A stretch of 56,819 nt of DNA from Frankiaceae bacterium (GTDB lineage: Bacteria; Actinomycetota; Actinomycetes; JADGOV01): assembly GCA_017882785.1 (NCBI GenBank), contig JADGOV010000006.1:1-56819 (forward strand), read 5' to 3'. A program made the position numbers and the translations under genes. This document shows positions 38,999 to 49,128 of the stretch, piece after piece; within the stretch, counting starts at the first letter, position 1, and each line of letters begins with the position of its first letter. Below the pieces are notes generated by a model. The model was not told the origin of the DNA, ran no database searches, and saw nothing but the letters and a program-made list of their open reading frames with translations.

Positions 38999-39373
38999 GT
39001 GGCACGCGTGAAGCGGGCAGTCAACGCCCACAAGAAGAGACGGGCCACCCTCGAGCGGGCCAGCGGCTACCGCGGCCAGCGGTCGAGGCTGTACCGCAAG
39101 GCGAAGGAGCAGGTCACCCATTCGATGACCTACGCCTTCCGGGACCGGCGGGCGCGGAAGGGTGATTTTCGGCGGCTCTGGATCACGCGGATCAATGCGG
39201 CCTGTCGGGCCGAGGGGATGACCTACAACCGGTTCATCCAGGGGCTCAAGCTTGCGGAGGTCGAGGTCGACCGCAAGGCACTTGCCGACCTGGCCGTGAC
39301 CGACCCAGGCGCCTTCACCGCACTGGTCGAGATCGCCCGGCAGGCGCTGCCGGCCGAGCGCGGCGCGGCCTGA
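38999..39373 (+). CDS. rplT: Ribosomal protein L20
   Basis: The 124-residue protein is needed for early 50S assembly and represses the infC operon in some bacteria. It begins [20 protein letters not shown] and includes [17 protein letters not shown] and [14 protein letters not shown] 38999 is supported by AAGGAG at 38984-38989; reading further upstream is a shadow. The stop TGA overlaps a CTG that probably starts the next gene. Confidence 0.97.
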   Translation: MARVKRAVNAHKKRRATLERASGYRGQRSRLYRKAKEQVTHSMTYAFRDRRARKGDFRRLWITRINAACRAEGMTYNRFIQGLKLAEVEVDRKALADLAVTDPGAFTALVEIARQALPAERGAA

Positions 39374-40266
39374 GCGCCCGTGGTCCGACCGCCGGTGCTC
39401 AGGGTGCGCCGCGGCTTCTCTCAGACATCCGGGCCGGACCGGTCACGTCGGCACGGCGGCTGGCCAAACGCGGCTTTCGCCGCACCGACGGCCGCTTCCT
39501 CGTCGAAGGACCGCAGGCGGTCCGGGAGGCGCTGCGACCTGGTCCGGCCGACCTCCCCGAGACTGCGCCGCCGCGCCTGATCCAGGTCTTCGCCACCGAC
39601 GAGGCCAGCCGACGACATCCGGACCTGCTCGAAGCTGCCCGGGCAACCGGTGTGGATGTCCAGTTGGTCAGCGGCGAGGTGTTGGCCGCCATCGCGCAGA
39701 CCGTCACACCCCAAGGCGTGATCGGCGTCGCCACGATGCTGGACGTCCCGCTGTCCCGGTGGTTGGAGGCCGGGCCGGAGCTCGTCGTCGTCCTGGCCGC
39801 CGTCCGCGACCCCGGCAATGCGGGCACCGTGCTGCGGGCAGCGGACGCCGCCGGGGCGGACGCGGTGGTCTTCTCCGCTGATTCCGTCGACTGCTACAAC
39901 GGCAAGTGCGTCCGAGCGTCCGCGGGGAGTCTGTTCCACCTGCCGGTCACGGTGGGGCTGTCCGTGCCTGCCACGCTCGCTGCGCTGCGCGGCGCCGGTC
40001 TGCGGGTGCTCGCCGCTGACGGCACCGCCGATCTGGACCTCGACAGGCTCACCGAGGACGGCCGCCTCCGGCGACCCACGGCGTGGCTGTTCGGCAACGA
40101 GGCGTGGGGACTGCCGGCCGAGCTACGCGACCTCGCCGACGAGGCGGTCCGGGTGCCGATCTACGGTCGGGCCGAGAGCCTGAACCTGGCGACTGCCGCC
40201 GCCGTGTGCCTCTACGCCTCCGCGCGCGCCCAGCGCAGACCCGGAGAACAGGTGCCGATACGTTGA
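39370..40266 (+). CDS. SpoU/TrmH-family rRNA methyltransferase (probable CTG start)
   Basis: The product methylates ribose 2'-OH in RNA by family; the exact target is not certain. The substrate-binding N-terminal part is visible from about 39412: [20 protein letters not shown] and [12 protein letters not shown]. The catalytic domain has motif 1 [21 protein letters not shown], motif 2 [11 protein letters not shown] and motif 3 [14 protein letters not shown]. In this frame there is no ATG, GTG or TTG before 39652, which lies inside the N-domain. The CTG at 39370, overlapping the rplT stop (CTGA), gives 298 residues, close to the family length. Position after rplT is conserved. Confidence 0.8.
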   Translation: MSARGPTAGAQGAPRLLSDIRAGPVTSARRLAKRGFRRTDGRFLVEGPQAVREALRPGPADLPETAPPRLIQVFATDEASRRHPDLLEAARATGVDVQLVSGEVLAAIAQTVTPQGVIGVATMLDVPLSRWLEAGPELVVVLAAVRDPGNAGTVLRAADAAGADAVVFSADSVDCYNGKCVRASAGSLFHLPVTVGLSVPATLAALRGAGLRVLAADGTADLDLDRLTEDGRLRRPTAWLFGNEAWGLPAELRDLADEAVRVPIYGRAESLNLATAAAVCLYASARAQRRPGEQVPIR

Positions 40267-40347
40267 GTGACGGTCCGGTATGCTTCCGTCGCCACTAGGC
40301 CATTAGGCTGACACCGGCTCGCCCGCCCGTCTACGCCTGGAGGTGGC

Positions 40348-41442
40348 ATGAGCGCAAGCGACTCGATTGCCGCTTCCGACGTGGTGCCCACCGGCTACCG
40401 CGACCTGCCGGACGCCGTCCTCGTTGCCGACGGCACCGGGCAGGTGATCGTGCTGAACCCGGCCGGGGAGCGCATCCTCGGGCGTGCGGCGGCAGAGGTG
40501 CTCGGTAGGGACTTCCGGGACGTGCTGGCGTTGACCGACCACGCGGGGCGGAACTGGTGGGACTGCACCACGCCCTACTCCGGGCTGGCTACCCGCACCG
40601 GCCAGCCGGAGAACCGCCTCCTGCTGACCCCGTTCGGCGGTGGCGAGTCGCGGGAGGTGCTGGTCACCGCCCGCTACGTCCGCGACCGGCCCGTCGGTCC
40701 GGTGATCCGGCTGGTGGTCTGCCTGCGCCGCGCCACCGCGCGCCAGATCGCTGAGCGGGGCAACGCCGAGCTGGTGTCCATCGTGGCGCACGAGCTGCGC
40801 TCGCCGCTGACCAGCGTCAAGGGGTTCACCGCGACCCTGCTCACCAAGTGGGAGCGCTTCACCGACGAGCAGAAGCGCCTGATGCTGGAAACCATCAACT
40901 CCGACGCGGACCGCGTCACCCGACTGATCACCGAGCTGCTCGACATCTCCCGGATGGAGTCCGGCCGGTTGGAGCTCCGCCGCCAGCCGGTCGACATCCC
41001 CCAGCGGGCGCGCTCCGCCTTCGCCCGCCAGATCGGCGCCGGATACTCGCCGGATCGATTCGTGCTGGACGTGCTCGGTGAATTGCCCGAGGTCTGGGCC
41101 GATCCGGACAAGGTCGACCAGATCCTCAGCAACCTCGTGGAGAACGCGATCCGTCACGGCGCCGGTCGGGTGGACGTCGTCGTGCAGCCGGCCGACGGCG
41201 GGGGGGCTGGTGTCGAGGTGGTGGTCAGCGACCAGGGCAGCGGTATCGCACCGGAGGTGGCCCCTCGGCTCTTCACCAAGTTCTGGCGCGACGGCCGGCG
41301 CGGCGGCACCGGCCTGGGCCTCTACATCACCCGTGGGCTGGTCGAGGCCCATGGCGGCTCCATCGACGTGGAGACCGCACCCGGCGGTGGCGCGAGCTTC
41401 CGGGTGCGCTTGCCATCGGCCACCCCGCCCTTCGCCCGTTGA
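40348..41442 (+). CDS. Soluble PAS-domain sensor histidine kinase
   Basis: The 364-residue protein has an N-terminal PAS domain (about 18-125; DAVLVADGTGQVIVLNPAGE), a HisKA dimerisation domain with phospho-acceptor H148 in SIVAHELRSPLTSVKG, and a HATPase domain with N-box NLVENAIRHG, DQGSGI and GTGLGLY. No transmembrane helix is seen, so it senses a cytoplasmic cue. No response regulator adjoins it; a kinase at this site before pheS is found in other actinobacteria. ATG 40348 has GGAGGTGG upstream. A stand-alone receiver is encoded 9 kb downstream. Confidence 0.9.
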   Translation: MSASDSIAASDVVPTGYRDLPDAVLVADGTGQVIVLNPAGERILGRAAAEVLGRDFRDVLALTDHAGRNWWDCTTPYSGLATRTGQPENRLLLTPFGGGESREVLVTARYVRDRPVGPVIRLVVCLRRATARQIAERGNAELVSIVAHELRSPLTSVKGFTATLLTKWERFTDEQKRLMLETINSDADRVTRLITELLDISRMESGRLELRRQPVDIPQRARSAFARQIGAGYSPDRFVLDVLGELPEVWADPDKVDQILSNLVENAIRHGAGRVDVVVQPADGGGAGVEVVVSDQGSGIAPEVAPRLFTKFWRDGRRGGTGLGLYITRGLVEAHGGSIDVETAPGGGASFRVRLPSATPPFAR

Positions 41443-41464
41443 CCAAGCGGCCGGCACCGCCTCC

Positions 41465-42573
<1,109 letters not shown>

Positions 42574-42574
<1 letters not shown>

Positions 42575-45099
42575 TGCGGGTTCCGCTGTCCTGGCTGCGG
42601 GAGCATGCCGACCTGCCCGCCGTCTCGGCGCAGGCGGTGGCCACCCGGCTCATTGCCGCCGGGCTCGAGGTCGAGACGGTCACCGCCGTCGGAGCCGGGG
42701 TCCGCGGCGTCGTCGTCGGCGCGGTGCTCGCGGTCGAGGAGCTGACCGGCTACCGCAGACCGGTCCGGTACTGCACCGTGGAGGTCGGGAACGGGGAGCA
42801 GCGCGGCATCGTCTGCGGCGCGACCAACGTCGCTGCCGGCGACCGGGTGCCGGTCGCGCTGCCCGGCGCGGTGCTGCCCGGCGGCGTCACGATCAACGCT
42901 CGGCCGGCGTACGGCCGCCTCTCCGACGGCATGATCTGCTCGGCCCGCGAACTCGGCGTGGGGGAGGACGGCAGCGGGATCCTCGTGCTCGAGCCGGCCA
43001 CGCCGGTCGGCGTCGACGCGGTGGCGCTGCTGCGGCTGCGCGATGACGTGCTCGACATCGCAGTGACCCCGGACCGGGGCTACTGCTGGTCGATCCGCGG
43101 CGTGGCCCGGGAAGCCGCGTTGGCCTTCGACGTGGCGTTCTCCGACCCGGCCGGACCGGCCGGACCGCCGACACCGCTGCGGGAGGCCAACGGATCGGCG
43201 TATCCGGTGGCGGTGGCCGATCGGGCCGCGTGCGACCGCTACCTGGCCCGGGCGGTGACCGGTCTCGACCCGGTGGCCCGGACGCCGCTGGAGCTTCAAC
43301 GGCGCATCCTCCTCGCCGGCATGCGGCCTATCTCACTGGCGGTGGACGTCACCAACTACGTCCTGCTCGACCTCGGGCAGCCGTTGCACGCTTTCGACCG
43401 GGCGCGGCTCACAGGTCCGATCGAGGTTCGCCGGGCGCGGTGCGGGGAGCGGCTGCGGACGCTCGACGGCGTGGACCGGGCGCTGGACCCGGACGACCTG
43501 CTCATCACCGACGGCTCCGGGCCCATCGCCCTGGCCGGGGTGATGGGAGGTGGGCCGACCGAGGTCTGCAGGTCGACGACCGATCTGGTTATCGAGTCCG
43601 CGCACTTCGACCCGCACGTCGTCGCCCGGACCGCCCGCCGACACAAGCTGGCAACGGAGGCGTCCAAGCGGTTCGAGCGCGGCGTGGACGACGAGCTACC
43701 CGCGGCGGCCGCGACGGCCGCGGTGCGCCTGCTCACCGAGGTGGGCGGCACGACGGCCGCAGCCGGGGTCACCGACGTCGACAGCCGGCAACCGCGCCCG
43801 GCGATCCGACTCGCCCTCGCCGCCCCGGGACGGGTGGCCGGGCGCAGCTACTCACCGGACACCGTCCGGCGGCGGTTGGCCGACGTCGGCTGCGCGGTGG
43901 CGGCGGACGGGGACGCCCTGGTGGTGCGGCCGCCGTCATGGCGCCCGGACCTGATCCGGGCGATCGACCTCTCCGACGAGGTCATCCGCCTCGAGGGCTA
44001 CAACACCGTCCCCACCGTGCTGCCGGCAGCGCCGGCCGGTCGGGGTCTGAGCTGGTCCCAGCGGCAGCGGCGCAAGCTGGCGCAGAGCATGGCCGGCGCC
44101 GGGTACGTCGAGACGCCGACCTACCCGTTCCTCTCGACGGCGATGCTCGACGCGCTGCGGATCCCGGGGACCGACCCCCGCCACCGTACGGTGGCGCTGG
44201 CCAACCCGCTCGACGACGGTGAGCCCCTGCTGCGCAGCACGCTGCTTCCCGGCCTTCTCGTCGCCCTCGCCCGCAACCTGGCCCGCGGGTTCCCCGACCT
44301 CGCCTTGTTCGAGCTCGGGCCGGTCTTCCTTGCTCGCCCGGATGCTCGCCCGGATGCTCGCCCGGATGCTCGCCCGGACGCGGGGCCGGCGCCCCGCCCC
44401 CCGGCGGGTATCCGCCCGGCCGACGCGGTGCTCGCCGCCCTGGACGCGGCGTTGCCCGAACAGCCGCTGCACCTCGCCGTCGTGCTCACCGGACTTCGGC
44501 AGCCGGCCGGCTGGTGGGGGCCGGGCCAGCCGGCCACGTGGGCCGACGCCGTGGAGGCGGGTCGGCAAGTCGGCCGGTCCTTCGGCCTCGAGCTCACCGT
44601 CCGGCCGGCACGTCAGCCACCGTGGCACCCCGGCCGCTGCGCGCAGCTGGTCCTGACCGGTGCGGACGAGGCGGAGCTGGGGTACGCCGGTGAGCTGGCG
44701 CCCCGTGTGGTGGAAGCCCTGGCGCTGCCGCCGCGGACGGTGGCCATGGAGATCGACGTCGAGCGGCTGCTGGCGGTCGGCGAGCAGCCGCGGTCGGCTC
44801 CGCGGATCTCGGCGTACCCGCCGGCCACGGTCGACGTCGCGCTGGTCGTGGGCGAGGACGTGCCGGTGGCAAGCGTGGAGGCGGCGCTGCGGTCCGGCGG
44901 CGGCAAGGTGCTGGAGTCGGTCCGGCTGTTCGACGTCTACCGGGGTACCCAGGTCGGCGCCGGCCGCAAGTCGCTGGCCTTCGGCCTGCGGTTGCGCGCG
45001 GCGGACCGGACGTTGACCGCGACGGAGGTCACCGCCGTCAGGGACGCCGCCATCGGCGCGGCCGAGGAGGCCACCGGGGCCGTTCTGCGCGGCGCCTGA
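42574..45099 (+). CDS. pheT: Phenylalanyl-tRNA synthetase beta subunit
   Basis: The 841-residue chain completes the (alpha-beta)2 enzyme. Domains in order are: N-terminal LSWLREHADLP, EMAP/tRNA-binding domain (~40-150), B3/B4 editing region (LDIAVTPDRGYCWSIRGVAREAA; SLAVDVTNYVLLDLGQPLHA), B5 and catalytic-like core, and a C-terminal ferredoxin-like anticodon-binding domain (APRISAYPPATVDVALVV). A tandem repeat encoding RPDA units interrupts the core at about residue 590. The start at 42574 is set by the pheS overlap. Confidence 0.97.
44332..44379 (+). repeat. Four 12-bp tandem units inside pheT
   Basis: GCTCGCCCGGAT is repeated at 44332, 44344, 44356 and 44368 (last unit ends GAC) and encodes ARPD four times. 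It lies between FELGPVFL and the Pro-rich segment before GIRPADAV, a surface loop that varies in the family. Confidence 0.92.
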
Positions 45100-45149
45100 G
45101 GCAGCGTCGGGCAGGCTACGTCGGGCAGGTTGTCGGGAAGGAGCTCGCC

Positions 45150-45986
45150 ATGACCGGACAGCTGACCGGAGAGCTGACCGGGCAGGTGGGCATCGTCACC
45201 GGCGGTGGCCGCGGCATCGGGCGTGCGGTAGCCCTCGCCCTAGCGGCGCAGGGCATGGCGGTCGCGGCGCTGGCCCGTACCGGGGGCGAGGTCCGGACCA
45301 CCGTCGAGGCGTGCGAGGCGTACGGCCCACCGGCACTCGGGCTGGTCGCCGACGTCACCGACCCGGACGCCCTCGGCCGGCTGCTGCCACAGGTCGAGCA
45401 GCGGCTGGGACCGGTCGACCTGCTGGTCAACTGTGCCGGGGTTGGCGACCCGCAGGAGGCGCCGCTGTGGGACGTCGACGTTGAGCGCACCTGGTCGGTC
45501 ATCGAGACCAACCTCGGTGGCCCGTTGCGCTACTGTGCCACGCTGCTGCCGGACATGGTGCGCCGGCGGCGCGGCCGCATCGTCAATATCAACAGCCTGG
45601 ACGGCGCCCGGCCGGCTCCGCGGGCCACCGGATACGCGGTGTCCAAGGCGGCGCTGAGCCGGCTCACCGACTGCCTGCACGCGGCCCTTGCCGGGACCGG
45701 CGTCAGCGTCTTCGACCTCAGCCCCGGTCTGGTTCGGACGGCGATGACCGCCGGCCTCGGCCGCTGGGCGGACGTACCGGCGGCGGGGTGGGTGCCGGCC
45801 GAACGCACCGGTGACCTTGTCGTCCTGCTGGCCGCCGGTCGACTGGACGCGCTGGCCGGCCGGTTCCTGCACGCCACCGACGACCCAGCCGTACTGCTGG
45901 CCAGGGCGGAGCAGATCGTGAAAGCCGACGCGCGGGTGCTGCGGCTCGTGCCCTACGGCGAGGACGATCCGCTCTTCGCCGACTGA
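45150..45986 (+). CDS. Short-chain dehydrogenase/reductase
   Basis: The 278-residue Rossmann-fold oxidoreductase has the classical cofactor motif TGGGRGIG (17-24), NCAG (94-97) and the catalytic S149, Y162 and K166. Substrate is unknown. The N-terminus repeats GQLTGELTGQV from a 12-bp DNA repeat, and the 50-nt spacer after pheT repeats cgtcgggcagg, so both look locally duplicated. ATG 45150 has GGAAGGAG upstream. It is not obviously linked to Phe-tRNA or arginine metabolism. Confidence 0.9.
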   Translation: MTGQLTGELTGQVGIVTGGGRGIGRAVALALAAQGMAVAALARTGGEVRTTVEACEAYGPPALGLVADVTDPDALGRLLPQVEQRLGPVDLLVNCAGVGDPQEAPLWDVDVERTWSVIETNLGGPLRYCATLLPDMVRRRRGRIVNINSLDGARPAPRATGYAVSKAALSRLTDCLHAALAGTGVSVFDLSPGLVRTAMTAGLGRWADVPAAGWVPAERTGDLVVLLAAGRLDALAGRFLHATDDPAVLLARAEQIVKADARVLRLVPYGEDDPLFAD

Positions 45987-46011
45987 CCGGGTCACCGCGG
46001 GTGGCGCTCGT

Positions 46012-46047
46012 TTGCATTTCTATCCCATGTTGTGCATACTTCTGGGC
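46012..46047 (+). promoter_or_regulatory. argC promoter with overlapping ARG-box-like half sites
   Basis: TTGCAT (46012-46017), 17 nt, then CATACT (46035-46040) forms a good promoter whose start site would fall at the argC ATG (46048), giving a leaderless message. TGCAT half sites at 46013 and 46033, 20 bp apart in an AT-rich island, overlap the -35 and -10. Such TGCAT elements resemble streptomycete ARG boxes. The argR gene is in the same cluster, so arginine repression is inferred. Confidence 0.6.
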
Positions 46048-47079
46048 ATGGGTGTCATCGCCGCGGTTGCTGGTGCCAGCGGGTATGCAGGTGGCGAGCT
46101 GCTGCGCCTGCTCATGACGCACCCGGCCATCGAGGTGGGCCCGCTCGCCGCGCACGGCGCCGCAGGCCGGCTCGTGGGGGAGCTGCATCCGCAGTTGGGG
46201 GCGCTGACCGAACGCAAGTTCGCCGACACGACACCGGGGGTCCTGGCTGAGGCTGACGTGGTGTTCCTCGCGCTGCCGCACGGTGAGTCGGCCGCCCTGG
46301 CCGACGGCTTGGCGCCCACCCAGCTCGTGGTCGACCTCGGAGCCGACCACCGACTCACCTCCGCAGATGCGTGGCGCACGTACTACGGCGGGACGCCGGC
46401 ACAGGCGTGGCCCTACGGACTCCCCGAACTGCCCGGCATGCGGGCGCTCCTTGGCACCGCCCGTCGGGTCGCCGTCCCCGGCTGCTACCCGACCGCGGTC
46501 GCGTTGGCGCTGGCACCGCTGCTGGCCGCCGGCGTCGTGGCGGCGGCCGACATCGTCGTCGTGGCAGCCAGCGGCACCTCCGGCGCGGGACGAGCGGTCA
46601 CGGCGGGGCTGCTGGGCAGCGAGGTCATGGGCAACGTGGCGGCGTACAAGGCAGGTGGCGCCCACCAGCACACGCCGGAGATTGTCCAGACCCTTTCCGG
46701 CGCCGCCGGCGAGGCAGTATCGGTGTCGTTCACCCCGCTCCTCGCGCCGATGCCGCGGGGCATCCTGGCCACCTGCACCGCCCGGCTTCGGCCCGGAGTG
46801 GACACCGCGGCACTGCAGGCGGGGCTCCAGACCTGGTACGCGGGGGAGCCCTTCGTCCGGCTGCTTCCTGCCGGCCAGTGGCCGCGCACGGCCGCCACTG
46901 TCGGGTCCAACGCGGCCCATCTGCAGGTCGCCGCAGATCCGGCGGCGGAGCGGGCGGTGGTGGTCGCAGCCATCGACAACCTCGGGAAGGGCGCAGCGGG
47001 ACAGGCCGTCCAGTGCGCGAACCTCATGCTGGGCCTGCCGGAGACCGCCGGGCTGAGCCCGGTTGGCTGTGCGCCATGA
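46048..47079 (+). CDS. argC: N-acetyl-gamma-glutamyl-phosphate reductase
   Basis: ArgC reduces N-acetylglutamyl phosphate with NADPH. The 343-residue protein has the nucleotide motif GASGYAGGELLRLL and the catalytic C146 in AVPGCYPTAV, with GTSGAGR and the GSNAAHL substrate segment. The ATG at 46048 is preferred over an in-frame TTG at 46012, because the latter lies in the promoter and adds 12 residues before the canonical MGVIAAVAGASGYAG. The stop overlaps argJ (ATGA). Confidence 0.96.
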   Translation: MGVIAAVAGASGYAGGELLRLLMTHPAIEVGPLAAHGAAGRLVGELHPQLGALTERKFADTTPGVLAEADVVFLALPHGESAALADGLAPTQLVVDLGADHRLTSADAWRTYYGGTPAQAWPYGLPELPGMRALLGTARRVAVPGCYPTAVALALAPLLAAGVVAAADIVVVAASGTSGAGRAVTAGLLGSEVMGNVAAYKAGGAHQHTPEIVQTLSGAAGEAVSVSFTPLLAPMPRGILATCTARLRPGVDTAALQAGLQTWYAGEPFVRLLPAGQWPRTAATVGSNAAHLQVAADPAAERAVVVAAIDNLGKGAAGQAVQCANLMLGLPETAGLSPVGCAP

Positions 47080-48227
47080 GCGTCACAGCGGCGAACGGTT
47101 TCCGGGCCGCCGGGGTAGCGGCCGGACTCAAGAGCGGTGGCCGGCCGGACGTGGCGGTCGTCGTCAACGACGGCCCGCAGTACGCGGCAGCCGGCGTGTT
47201 CACCCGCAACCGGGTGCAGGCCGCGCCAGTGCTCTGGTCGCGTGCGGTCTGTCGGGGTGGTGCGGTCCGGGCGGTGGTGCTGAACTCCGGCGGGGCCAAC
47301 GCCTGCACCGGCCCTGGCGGGTTCCAGGACGCCCACCGGACCGCGGAGTACGCCGCCGACCTGCTGGACAGCGGCGCGGGTGAGGTGGCGGTGTGCTCCA
47401 CGGGCCTCATCGGCGAACGGCTGCCGATGACGCTGCTGCTCGACGGCGTGGCCAAGGCGGTGGCCGGGTCTTCCCCCGGAGGCGGTGGCGACGCGGCGGA
47501 GGCGATCCGGACGACGGACAGCGTGGCCAAGCAGGCCACCGTCGCCGCGGCCGGGTTCACCGTCGGGGGCATGGCCAAGGGCGCCGGCATGCTGGCCCCC
47601 GGCCTCGCGACCATGCTGTCAGTGCTCACCACGGACGCTGTCGCTGACGCCGACACCCTGCGGACGGTCCTCGCCGACGCCGCCGCCGCCACGTTCGAGC
47701 GGGTGGACTGCGACGGCTGCCTGTCCACCAACGACACCGTGCTGCTGCTGGCCAGCGGCGCCAGCGGCGTCACCCCGGCGCCGGCGCAGCTGGGTGCCGC
47801 GGTGACTGGCGTCTGCGCCGACCTGGCTCGCCAACTCGTCGCGGACGCGGAGGGTGCCAGCAAGGAGGTCGCGATCGAGGTGCGCACAGCGGCGAGTGAG
47901 TCCGACGCGGTGGAGGTCGGCCGGGCGGTCGCCCGGAGCAACCTGCTCAAGTGCGCCCTCTACGGTGCGGACCCGAACTGGGGCCGGGTCCTCGCCGCCG
48001 TCGGCACCACCTCGGCCGCCTTCGATCCGGCCGGTCTGGATGTGACCATCAACGGCGTGCAGGTCTGCCGCGGGTGCGCGCCGGGGGAACCGCGAGAGCG
48101 CGTCGACCTCTCCGGGCGCGATGTCCGGATCGTTGTCGACCTTCACGCGGGTGAGCAGGCGGCGACGGTCTGGACCAGCGACCTGACCGCGGCCTATGTC
48201 CACGAGAACTCGGCCTACTCGACGTGA
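47076..48227 (+). CDS. argJ: Bifunctional ornithine acetyltransferase / N-acetylglutamate synthase
   Basis: ArgJ recycles the acetyl group between acetylornithine and glutamate, making the pathway cyclic. The 383-residue precursor self-cleaves before T179 in KGAGMLAPGLATML, the nucleophile of the mature beta chain. Other motifs are NSGGANACTG and ADPNWGRVLAAVG. The ATG overlaps the argC stop; the large in-frame extension upstream is a shadow of argC. Confidence 0.96.
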   Translation: MSVTAANGFRAAGVAAGLKSGGRPDVAVVVNDGPQYAAAGVFTRNRVQAAPVLWSRAVCRGGAVRAVVLNSGGANACTGPGGFQDAHRTAEYAADLLDSGAGEVAVCSTGLIGERLPMTLLLDGVAKAVAGSSPGGGGDAAEAIRTTDSVAKQATVAAAGFTVGGMAKGAGMLAPGLATMLSVLTTDAVADADTLRTVLADAAAATFERVDCDGCLSTNDTVLLLASGASGVTPAPAQLGAAVTGVCADLARQLVADAEGASKEVAIEVRTAASESDAVEVGRAVARSNLLKCALYGADPNWGRVLAAVGTTSAAFDPAGLDVTINGVQVCRGCAPGEPRERVDLSGRDVRIVVDLHAGEQAATVWTSDLTAAYVHENSAYST

Positions 48228-48259
48228 GCCCCAGTGAGCCCTCAGTGAGCCCCCGGTGA
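48224..48259 (+). repeat. Fourfold GTGAGCCC junction repeat between argJ and argB
   Basis: GTGAGCCC occurs at 48224, 48234, 48245 and 48256. The first overlaps the argJ stop and the last is the argB start. From 48224 an 11-codon frame ([11 protein letters not shown]) ends in a TGA overlapping the argB GTG. The frame from 48234 stops over GTG 48245. Confidence 0.8.
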
Positions 48260-49128
48260 GCCCGCGCACGCCGCACGAGAAGGCGGCTGTGCTGATCGAG
48301 GCCCTGCCCTGGCTGGAGCGGTTCTGGGGTCGGACCGTCGTGGTGAAGTACGGCGGCAACGCGATGACCGATCCCGCCCTGGAGCGCGCTTTCGCCGAGG
48401 ACATGGTGTTCCTGCGCTACGTCGGTATCCGGCCGGTCGTCGTGCACGGCGGCGGGCCGCAGATCAATGCCCACCTCGCCAAGCTCGGCGTGCAGAGCGT
48501 CTTCACCGGCGGCCTTCGGGTCACGACACCGGAGACCATGCAGGTCGTGCGGATGGTGCTCGTCGGCCAGGTCAACCAGGACCTGGTCGGGCTGATCAAC
48601 GCGCACGGCCCGTTCGCGGTCGGACTCTCCGGTGAGGATGCGCACCTGTTCACCGCCGAACGCCGGGGGGCGCTGGTGGACGGCGCGGAGGTCGACGTCG
48701 GCCTGGTCGGTGACGTCGTAGAGGTGCAGCCCGGCGCCGTCGCCAGCCTGCTGGCCGACGGCCGGATCCCGGTGGTGGCCACCGTGGCCCGGGGCCGGGA
48801 AGGAGAGATCTACAACGTCAACGCCGATACGGCCGCGGCCGCGTTGGCGGTGGCCCTCGGCGCGGAGAAGCTCGTGGTGCTCACCGACGTGGCCGGGCTC
48901 TACGCCGACTGGCCGGCGAGCGATGAGGTGATCTCCCGACTCAGCGGCGAGGAGCTGGCGGCGATCCTGCCGACACTGTCCGCCGGCATGGTGCCGAAGA
49001 TGGCGGCCTGCCTGCGCGCCGTCAACGGCGGCGTCCCGGGTGCCCACGTGTTGGACGGGCGGGTACCGCACGCCGTGCTGCTCGAGGTGTTCACCGACTC
49101 CGGTATCGGCACGATGGTGACGCCGTGA
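48256..49128 (+). CDS. argB: Acetylglutamate kinase
   Basis: ArgB phosphorylates N-acetylglutamate, the usual arginine-controlled step. The 290-residue amino-acid-kinase fold has [29 protein letters not shown] and [14 protein letters not shown]. The N-terminal helix ([16 protein letters not shown]), typical of arginine-sensitive hexameric enzymes, is present. The start is the last GTG of a fourfold junction repeat; the stop overlaps argD (GTGA). Confidence 0.96.
   Translation: MSPRTPHEKAAVLIEALPWLERFWGRTVVVKYGGNAMTDPALERAFAEDMVFLRYVGIRPVVVHGGGPQINAHLAKLGVQSVFTGGLRVTTPETMQVVRMVLVGQVNQDLVGLINAHGPFAVGLSGEDAHLFTAERRGALVDGAEVDVGLVGDVVEVQPGAVASLLADGRIPVVATVARGREGEIYNVNADTAAAALAVALGAEKLVVLTDVAGLYADWPASDEVISRLSGEELAAILPTLSAGMVPKMAACLRAVNGGVPGAHVLDGRVPHAVLLEVFTDSGIGTMVTP

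Noticed and set aside
39652-40266. GTG 39652 as the start of the rRNA methyltransferase
   Set aside because: It removes a clearly conserved substrate-binding N-terminal domain encoded in the same frame just upstream.
46012-46047. TTG at 46012 as the argC start
   Set aside because: It would place the start inside a good promoter and add 12 residues before the conserved ArgC N-terminus; ATG 46048 fits better.
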